Shown here: piece after piece, positions 5,875 through 10,199 of the stretch
How the letters are laid out: each line of letters begins with the position of its first letter
Numbering within the stretch: position 1 is the first letter of the stretch
Source of the DNA: Granulosicoccaceae bacterium
GTDB taxonomy: Bacteria > Pseudomonadota > Gammaproteobacteria > DAOVJZ01
Reading direction: 5' to 3'
Assembly: GCA_030632035.1 (NCBI GenBank)
Contig: DAOVJZ010000037.1
Location: forward strand, 1 to 10,199
DNA length: 10,199 nt
The notes under the pieces: model-generated
Database searches by the model: none
What the model was told of the DNA's origin: nothing
The model's input: only the letters and a program-made list of their open reading frames with translations
Translations under genes and position numbers: made by a program

Positions 5875-7419
5875 ATGGAAATACAAGACATACAACTTTC
5901 AGAAACTGTTTCTCTAGCCCTTGAGGTCATGGCAATGTCATTTATCGTTGTCGCCGGACTGGCTTTAGTGGCGCTGATCGTGACTTACCTCATCGATGTT
6001 ACCCAATCTAAACATGCCATTCGTCGCAACTACCCGATCATTGGCCGCTTCCGTTATTTCTTTGAAAATCTGGGTCTGTTTTTCCGCCAGTATTTCTTTG
6101 CTATGGATCGGGAAGAACTTCCCTTTAATCGTGCTGAACGCTCATGGGTTTATCGTGCCGCCAAAGGCTTGGAAAAAACTATCTCTTTTGGTTCTACCAA
6201 GGATTTGCGCCCATCCGGTTCTATCTTTTTTGTAAACTGTCCTTTTCCTGAACTGGAAAAAGAGGCAACAAGACAACCGATCACAATTGGCCCCTATTGT
6301 GACAAACCCTACGAAACCGATTCACTCTTTAATATATCAGGCATGAGTTATGGTGCCATTTCCAAACCTGCTGTTCTCGCCTTGTCTAATGGTGCACGTA
6401 TGGCTGGTTGCTGGATGAATACCGGTGAAGGTGGTTTAGCTCCTTATCATCTGGAAGGCGGCGCTGACATCATTTATCAAATTGGCACAGCCAAATACGG
6501 GGTGCGAGATTCCGAGGGCAATCTCAGTGACGAAAAACTGCGCAAGGCTGCCGCCCATCCTGAAGTGAAAATGTTTGAATTAAAATTAAGTCAAGGTGCC
6601 AAGCCAGGCGAAGGCGGTATTGTCCCGGCCGCTAAAGTCACACCTGAAATTGCAGAGATTCGTGGTATCCCAGCCTATCAAGCTTCTATTAGTCCTAACC
6701 GTCATACCGATATTGAAACCGTCGATGACTTACTGGACGTGATTGGCCGTATTCGTAAAATTACTGGCAAACCGGTTGGTTTTAAAATGGTAGTTGGGAT
6801 GTCATGGTGGCTGGATGAACTATTTAACACTATCAGGGAACGTGGTATCGAAAGCGCACCTGATTTTATTACCATCGATGGTGCTGAAGGTGGCAGTGGT
6901 GCTGCACCCATGAGTCTAATGGACAACATGGGATTACCTTTACGAGAATCATTACCGCTGGTTGTCGACAAATTGAATAAATTCAAATTGCGTGATCGAG
7001 TCAAGGTAATTGCATCTGGCAAACTTATTACCCCTTCCGATGTCGCACGTGCCCTGTGTATCGGTGCTGACTTTGTAAATTCAGCTCGTGGTTTCATGTT
7101 TTCACTGGGCTGTATTCAGGCGTTGCAATGCAACAAGGATACCTGCCCAACCGGCATCACGACACACAATGCCCGCTTACAAAAAGGGCTCGATCCCAAA
7201 CTCAAGGCTGTGCGAGTCATGAATTATGTCAACAATATGGTGCATGAAGTCGGCGTGATCGCTCATGCCTGCGGGGTAAAAGAACCACGTAACCTGCGCC
7301 GCTTCCATGCACGCATCGTGACTGAAAATGGCAATTCACTTCCGCTCAATAAAATCTACCCTGATTATGGCGATGGTGATGAATACACCGCCAAGCCGGA
7401 ATTACGAACTATTAAATAA
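5875..7419 (+). CDS. Membrane-anchored FMN-binding glutamate synthase-domain protein
   Basis: This 514-residue protein has one N-terminal membrane segment (about 20-40) followed by a basic region and a glutamate-synthase-type FMN domain. Recognised motifs are NISGMSYGAISKPAVL (153-168), NTGEGG (182-187), SQGAKPGEGG (239-248), DGAEGGSGAAP (335-345) and IASGKL (379-384). C413-x5-C419-x4-C424, followed by PTG, matches the [3Fe-4S] loop of GltB. The glutaminase domain and the C-terminal beta-helix domain of full GltB are absent. It is therefore unlikely to be a stand-alone GOGAT, and its substrate is unknown. It starts 113 bases after hvfC, in the same orientation, and precedes hvfX. The ATG at 5875 lacks a good ribosome site; ATGs at 5929 or 5935, near TTGAGG (5921-5926), are alternatives that keep the membrane helix. 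Confidence 0.88.
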   Translation: MEIQDIQLSETVSLALEVMAMSFIVVAGLALVALIVTYLIDVTQSKHAIRRNYPIIGRFRYFFENLGLFFRQYFFAMDREELPFNRAERSWVYRAAKGLEKTISFGSTKDLRPSGSIFFVNCPFPELEKEATRQPITIGPYCDKPYETDSLFNISGMSYGAISKPAVLALSNGARMAGCWMNTGEGGLAPYHLEGGADIIYQIGTAKYGVRDSEGNLSDEKLRKAAAHPEVKMFELKLSQGAKPGEGGIVPAAKVTPEIAEIRGIPAYQASISPNRHTDIETVDDLLDVIGRIRKITGKPVGFKMVVGMSWWLDELFNTIRERGIESAPDFITIDGAEGGSGAAPMSLMDNMGLPLRESLPLVVDKLNKFKLRDRVKVIASGKLITPSDVARALCIGADFVNSARGFMFSLGCIQALQCNKDTCPTGITTHNARLQKGLDPKLKAVRVMNYVNNMVHEVGVIAHACGVKEPRNLRRFHARIVTENGNSLPLNKIYPDYGDGDEYTAKPELRTIK

Positions 7420-7475
7420 TCCCGCACCATCTCTGTGGCTTTCCCTCCGTATTTACACAATCATTACATGCCAGT

Positions 7476-7499
7476 CTGAACTAATCTTTTACTGTTCAG
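7476..7499. repeat. Short inverted repeat upstream of hvfX
   Basis: CTGAAC (7476-7481) and GTTCAG (7494-7499) are perfect 6-base arms around a 12-base AT-rich loop, in the 124-base gap between the FMN protein gene and hvfX. There is no T-run, so it is a poor terminator. It might be an operator or chance. Confidence 0.25.
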
Positions 7500-7543
7500 T
7501 CAGAAAAATAATGACAAAAATTACAGCATACGGAGATCTTCCC

Positions 7544-8143
7544 ATGAAACTACTGTGTAACATGCAAAAAATGCTCAACAGCACCCGTGCCATTGATTTT
7601 CTGGGACCACTTGCCTTGAGGCTTTATCTGGCACCGATCTTTTTCATGGCTGGGTACAATAAATTCTCCCATTTCGATAGCACGGCACAGTGGTTTGGTA
7701 ATACTGAGTGGGGGCTTGGCCTGCCCTTTCCTGAAGTCATGGCCTTCCTGGCAACATCAACTGAACTGGTTGGAGCTGGCCTCCTCCTGATAGGCCTTGC
7801 TGTACGCTGGATATCTATTCCATTAATGTTCACCATGATTGTCGCAGCAGTGACCACCCACTGGCAAAATGGCTGGTCTGCGATTGCAGACAACTCTTTC
7901 TGGTTATTTTCCACTGAACGTACACAAGGAGCGGGAGAACGATTAGCAAAAGCCAAAGATATTCTGCAAGAACACGGCAACTATGAATGGCTGACTGAAA
8001 GCGGTAATTTTGTTGTATCAAATAACGGCATTGAATTCGCCGCCACTTATTTCATTATGTTGCTGGTATTGTTTTTTATTGGAAGCGGGAAATATTTTAG
8101 TGTGGATTACTGGCTGGGTGAAAAATTCAAACATTGCGCATAA
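7544..8143 (+). CDS. hvfX: HvfX-like DoxX-family membrane protein
   Basis: This 199-residue inner-membrane protein has four hydrophobic segments, at about 20-38, 64-85, 88-106 and 164-181. DoxX-type motifs are LRLYLAPIFFMAGYNKFSHF (25-44), TSTELVGAGLLLIGL (71-85) and FTMIVAAVTTHWQNGW (96-111). A polar insertion of about 57 residues separates the third and fourth helices. DoxX proteins of this subgroup accompany hvfABC-type operons, where they are thought to act in peptide maturation or redox; the reaction is not established. CGGAGA (7531-7536) lies seven bases before the ATG at 7544 and fixes this start. Longer in-frame starts, such as 7511, lack such a site. The last gene of the + strand group, it converges on the next gene with a 14-base gap and no terminator. 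Confidence 0.82.
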   Translation: MKLLCNMQKMLNSTRAIDFLGPLALRLYLAPIFFMAGYNKFSHFDSTAQWFGNTEWGLGLPFPEVMAFLATSTELVGAGLLLIGLAVRWISIPLMFTMIVAAVTTHWQNGWSAIADNSFWLFSTERTQGAGERLAKAKDILQEHGNYEWLTESGNFVVSNNGIEFAATYFIMLLVLFFIGSGKYFSVDYWLGEKFKHCA

Positions 8144-8157
8144 ATTTTAAGTTATTG

Positions 8158-8562
8158 CTATGATGACTTCTTCCCGTGTTTAAATGCTTCGAGCAAAGCA
8201 GCTTTGAGATCAGGCTGTGAGGATAAATCATCAACTGAAAGATGATCACTGGCAATTTGTGATATCACTTTGGTAATGTTTTCGTCTTGCAGTGCCTGTT
8301 CGAAGGCAACAAAGTCAAATTCACCCCCTTCAATAAAAGCACTGGCAAGTCCCGTTGCCTCTGAAAAAACAAGCTCTTCAGCAAGCATGATTTCATACTC
8401 ATAAGAATAAAGATCAATATTATTACTCCTGGCCAATAAAGGATAAAGCGAGTCATAACCCCTCTGGGTTTGAATATGATCGTCTAGATCAATAACCATA
8501 GAGGGTGATAGCTTTTCACCTTTGAAGTAAAACTCCACGCTGATAACAATATTATTTTTCAT
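8158..8562 (-). CDS. Hypothetical protein, last gene of the methyltransferase operon
   Basis: I do not recognise this 134-residue protein. It is acidic, has no signal peptide or membrane helix, and contains no cysteine. The N-terminus alternates hydrophobic residues (IVISVEFYFKGEKL), suggesting a beta-strand start. A Tyr/Leu-rich middle follows (GYDSLYPLLARSNNIDLYSY), and the second half is helical and acidic, ending in a basic tail (FKHGKKSS). Its ATG lies inside the 3' end of the upstream methyltransferase gene, an 11-base overlap that argues for real, coupled translation. No other reading frame competes well here. It is probably a small cytoplasmic partner of the methyltransferases, but this is inference from position only. 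Confidence 0.72.
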   Translation of the reverse strand: MKNNIVISVEFYFKGEKLSPSMVIDLDDHIQTQRGYDSLYPLLARSNNIDLYSYEYEIMLAEELVFSEATGLASAFIEGGEFDFVAFEQALQDENITKVISQIASDHLSVDDLSSQPDLKAALLEAFKHGKKSS

Positions 8563-9169
8563 GTCTGATAATGAAATACATATATTCCTGTTCTTTACCG
8601 TTTGGCATCACATGAATGCTGGTAACAGAATCCTCCAACTCCAGGTCTGGACTCAATTCTAAATTCATTTTATCTTCATCATATTGAACAATATCCAGAC
8701 CACTACAGGTACGTGGGCCATTAAGTGAAAAGGTACCAATAATTGCCCAACCGTCATTAGACAAGCTCCTTGATAAAGTTAGCATATAATCTTTACGATC
8801 ATTCGCGTCAGTTAAGAAATGGAATACGGCGCGATCATGCCAAATATCAAAGGTTCTGGTAAATGTGGTTTTTGTAATATCTTGGGAAAGGTAGTTTGGT
8901 ATGTTGCCTTTGTTGCCCAAGCGATCCTTTATTGCTAATAACGCCTCTTCAGATAAATCCACTAAAGTAATATCTCTGAACCCTTTTTTAATGAGATTAT
9001 CTACCAATACAGAAGTACCACAACCAACATCGATGACTGATTGTGATGGTTCAGCATGTATTTTTGATAGAAGCTCTAAAGAAATCTCAGGGGACTCCTG
9101 ATACCAGCCTACCTTTTTATAATCCTTGGTTTTGTATATATTTTCCCAATGATGTTTTCTTGAACTCAT
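8552..9169 (-). CDS. Class I SAM-dependent methyltransferase
   Basis: This 205-residue Rossmann-fold methyltransferase shows SAM motif I as VIDVGCGTSVLVDNL (45-59). The acidic residue binding the ribose is Asp71 in LVDLSEEAL (69-77). The post-motif WHDRAVFHFLT (110-120) and the family signature GPRTCSGLDIVQY (151-163) are also present. The N-terminus HHWENIYKTKDYKKVGWYQ resembles small-molecule (thiopurine/tellurite-like) methyltransferases more than DNA or rRNA enzymes. The substrate is unknown. It begins four bases after the stop of the ArsM-like gene upstream and overlaps the next gene by 11 bases, so the three form one leftward operon. The ribosome site is weak, consistent with coupling. 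Confidence 0.88.
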   Translation of the reverse strand: MSSRKHHWENIYKTKDYKKVGWYQESPEISLELLSKIHAEPSQSVIDVGCGTSVLVDNLIKKGFRDITLVDLSEEALLAIKDRLGNKGNIPNYLSQDITKTTFTRTFDIWHDRAVFHFLTDANDRKDYMLTLSRSLSNDGWAIIGTFSLNGPRTCSGLDIVQYDEDKMNLELSPDLELEDSVTSIHVMPNGKEQEYMYFIIRHEK

Positions 9170-9173
9170 AGAG

Positions 9174-9890
9174 CTATATCTTCCTCGCGCTAAAAGTTGC
9201 GCCTATTGTCGATGCTGACGTTTTATAATGGTTAGTATCAGTAATCCGGGTATCAACAAATCCTGCATTAGTTAATAACTGAATTAACTCATCACTTTTT
9301 AATGTGCCTGCAACACAGTTGGCCCATGATTCTTTTGCGCAGCAACTCGCTTCAGGATTAGTTTCGTCTTTTATCATATCAGAAAAAAACAAGCGACCAC
9401 CATGAGATAAAACCCGATAAATTTCTGAAAATACAGCTTCTTTCGAAGTAGCCAAATTAATTGCGCCATTTGAAATAACGGTGTTTACAACACAATCTGA
9501 AAGAGGCAGTTCTTCAATAGAGCTTTCATAAACAGTGATATTCGACATGCCTGCCAGGTTTGCATTTTGCCTGGATCTTTCAACCATTGCTGGCGTAATA
9601 TCAACGCCAAATACATTTCCGTTTTTACCTGCCAGTAATGATGCAACACAAAGATCAATACCGGCACCACAACCAATATCCAGAATCGATTCGCCCTCGT
9701 GAAATTCACCGGCATTAAACGGGTTACCAACGGCCGCACAATAACGCCATATTTCATCTGGTATGGATTCTATCCATTCCTCTTTGTAACCATGATTACG
9801 GGCGTTTTGCAGGCCTGTATCCCAGCCAAAATCTTTATCAGGATTATTAGCCAGATCAGTATACAGATCCATGATTGAATGGTTGCTCAT
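9174..9890 (-). CDS. ArsM/UbiE-like SAM-dependent methyltransferase
   Basis: This 238-residue class I methyltransferase has SAM motif I SILDIGCGAGIDLCVASLL (68-86), motif II VFGVDITPAMVERSR (93-107), SNGAINLATSKEAVFSEIYR (140-159) and the loop ESWANCVAGTL (187-197) before LLTNAGF. This motif order is that of arsenite methyltransferase ArsM and close relatives. Cys192 matches a conserved ArsM-type cysteine, and a Cys183-Cys184 pair lies just before it. However, the ISNCVINL cysteine of many ArsM proteins is Gly142 here. Arsenic or another thiol-reactive metalloid is thus possible but unproven. The ATG at 9890 has GGGA eight bases upstream. It is the first gene of the leftward three-gene operon; no arsR or other ars gene is in view. 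Confidence 0.82.
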   Translation of the reverse strand: MSNHSIMDLYTDLANNPDKDFGWDTGLQNARNHGYKEEWIESIPDEIWRYCAAVGNPFNAGEFHEGESILDIGCGAGIDLCVASLLAGKNGNVFGVDITPAMVERSRQNANLAGMSNITVYESSIEELPLSDCVVNTVISNGAINLATSKEAVFSEIYRVLSHGGRLFFSDMIKDETNPEASCCAKESWANCVAGTLKSDELIQLLTNAGFVDTRITDTNHYKTSASTIGATFSARKI

Positions 9891-9945
9891 TAGTGTATCC
9901 CAAGATTCATGATTCAGTTTTTTCCTGTGAGACTTTTAATACAGC

Positions 9946-10107
9946 TTATTGCGACGATTTTAAACTGGCCAACCTGTTCAGCCCGATACCATTTTCAGCC
10001 GCTTTCAATGCCAGTCGACGATGTATTTCAGGAGACACACACACCATAAATTTTCCGCTATCTTTCATCTTCTCAATTACTGATGATACGACTTTTCTTA
10101 TGCCCTT
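9946..10107 (-). pseudogene. 3' remnant of a HicB-like antitoxin gene
   Basis: This short open stretch is read leftward and bounded by a stop at 10108-10110. From the ATG at 10068 it gives 40 residues with SGKFMVCVSPEIHRRLALKA followed by AENGIGLNRL. This matches the C-terminal ribbon-helix-helix part of HicB-family antitoxins (S-G-K-F/L-x-V-R-x-P-x-L/I-H...A...G-x-S-L-N). The N-terminal HicB domain is missing, and the tail ends early in SLKSSQ. No hicA is seen in the visible DNA. It is most likely a decayed fragment, although a stand-alone mini regulator starting at 10068 cannot be excluded. The remaining DNA from 9891 to 10199 holds no other gene that I can support. Confidence 0.5.
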
Positions 10108-10160
10108 TTAATCACTTTTTCCTGTATTTTTACTTTATATTCAATATGTTATTTTTATTC

Positions 10161-10189
10161 TTGAAAGTTCTCATAAAGTTCTCTATACT
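10161..10189 (+). promoter_or_regulatory. Near-consensus sigma-70 promoter reading out of the window
   Basis: TTGAAA (10161-10166) and TATACT (10184-10189) each match the consensus at five of six positions and are exactly 17 bases apart. The predicted start falls at about 10196, where an ATG (10196-10198) occurs two bases from the window end. The gene downstream is outside the window, so leaderless translation is only a possibility. Confidence 0.6.
10164..10183. repeat. Tandem 9-base direct repeats laid over the sigma-70 promoter
   Basis: AAAGTTCTC occurs at 10164-10172 and again at 10175-10183, an 11-base period or about one helical turn. The first copy overlaps the -35 element and the second abuts the -10. 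This is the layout expected for a regulator that binds one DNA face and blocks polymerase. Confidence 0.55.
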
Positions 10190-10199
10190 GTTTTTATGC

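Noticed and set aside
7328..7543. Long N-terminal extension of the DoxX-like protein overlapping the FMN protein gene
   Set aside because: The extension is not DoxX-like. The ATG at 7544 has a good ribosome site at the right distance and puts the first membrane helix near the usual position.
9875..10111. 78-residue plus-strand frame in the right intergenic region
   Set aside because: It has no family signature and no ribosome site, and lies opposite the HicB-like remnant and the start of the ArsM-like gene.

Overview
The window reads as chromosomal DNA of a moderately AT-rich gammaproteobacterium. The main clue is the order rnfC-rnfD-rnfG-rnfE-nth, the classic gammaproteobacterial Rnf/Rsx-endonuclease III cluster. 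It is followed by an HvfA-type copper RiPP operon, also common in Gammaproteobacteria. The sequence does not support a genus call.

Layout, left to right. Positions 1-3492 (+ strand) hold the end of rnfC, then rnfD, rnfG, rnfE and nth. These encode most of the membrane ion-pumping (or SoxR-reducing) Rnf electron-transfer complex and a base-excision repair glycosylase. A 118-base near-palindrome (376-493) sits between rnfC and rnfD, where these genes are normally almost contiguous.

Positions 3493-8143 (+ strand) hold the most interesting system, a ribosomally made, post-translationally modified copper-binding peptide operon. hvfA is a secreted precursor with eight E-[GAS]-[NKQ]-C-G core motifs. 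hvfB (DUF692/MNIO multi-iron maturase) and hvfC (DUF2063 partner) should modify the core cysteines. hvfX is a DoxX-family membrane protein. Between hvfC and hvfX lies a membrane-anchored, FMN/iron-sulfur glutamate-synthase-domain protein that is not one of the canonical hvf genes. Upstream of hvfA are a plausible ECF-sigma promoter, two 15-base palindromes and a possible structured leader. A working model is that stress triggers ECF-dependent transcription, the HvfB/HvfC pair modifies HvfA in the cytoplasm, and the peptide is exported to the periplasm. HvfX and perhaps the FMN/Fe-S protein would supply a membrane redox or maturation function.

Positions 8158-9890 (- strand) converge on the hvf operon with a 14-base gap. 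They hold a tight three-gene operon read leftward: an ArsM/UbiE-like SAM methyltransferase, a second class I SAM methyltransferase and an unrecognised 134-residue protein. Positions 9891-10199 contain no full gene. They hold a 3' remnant of a HicB-like antitoxin (- strand) and, at the right edge, a near-consensus sigma-70 promoter reading out of the window with tandem 9-base repeats laid over it.
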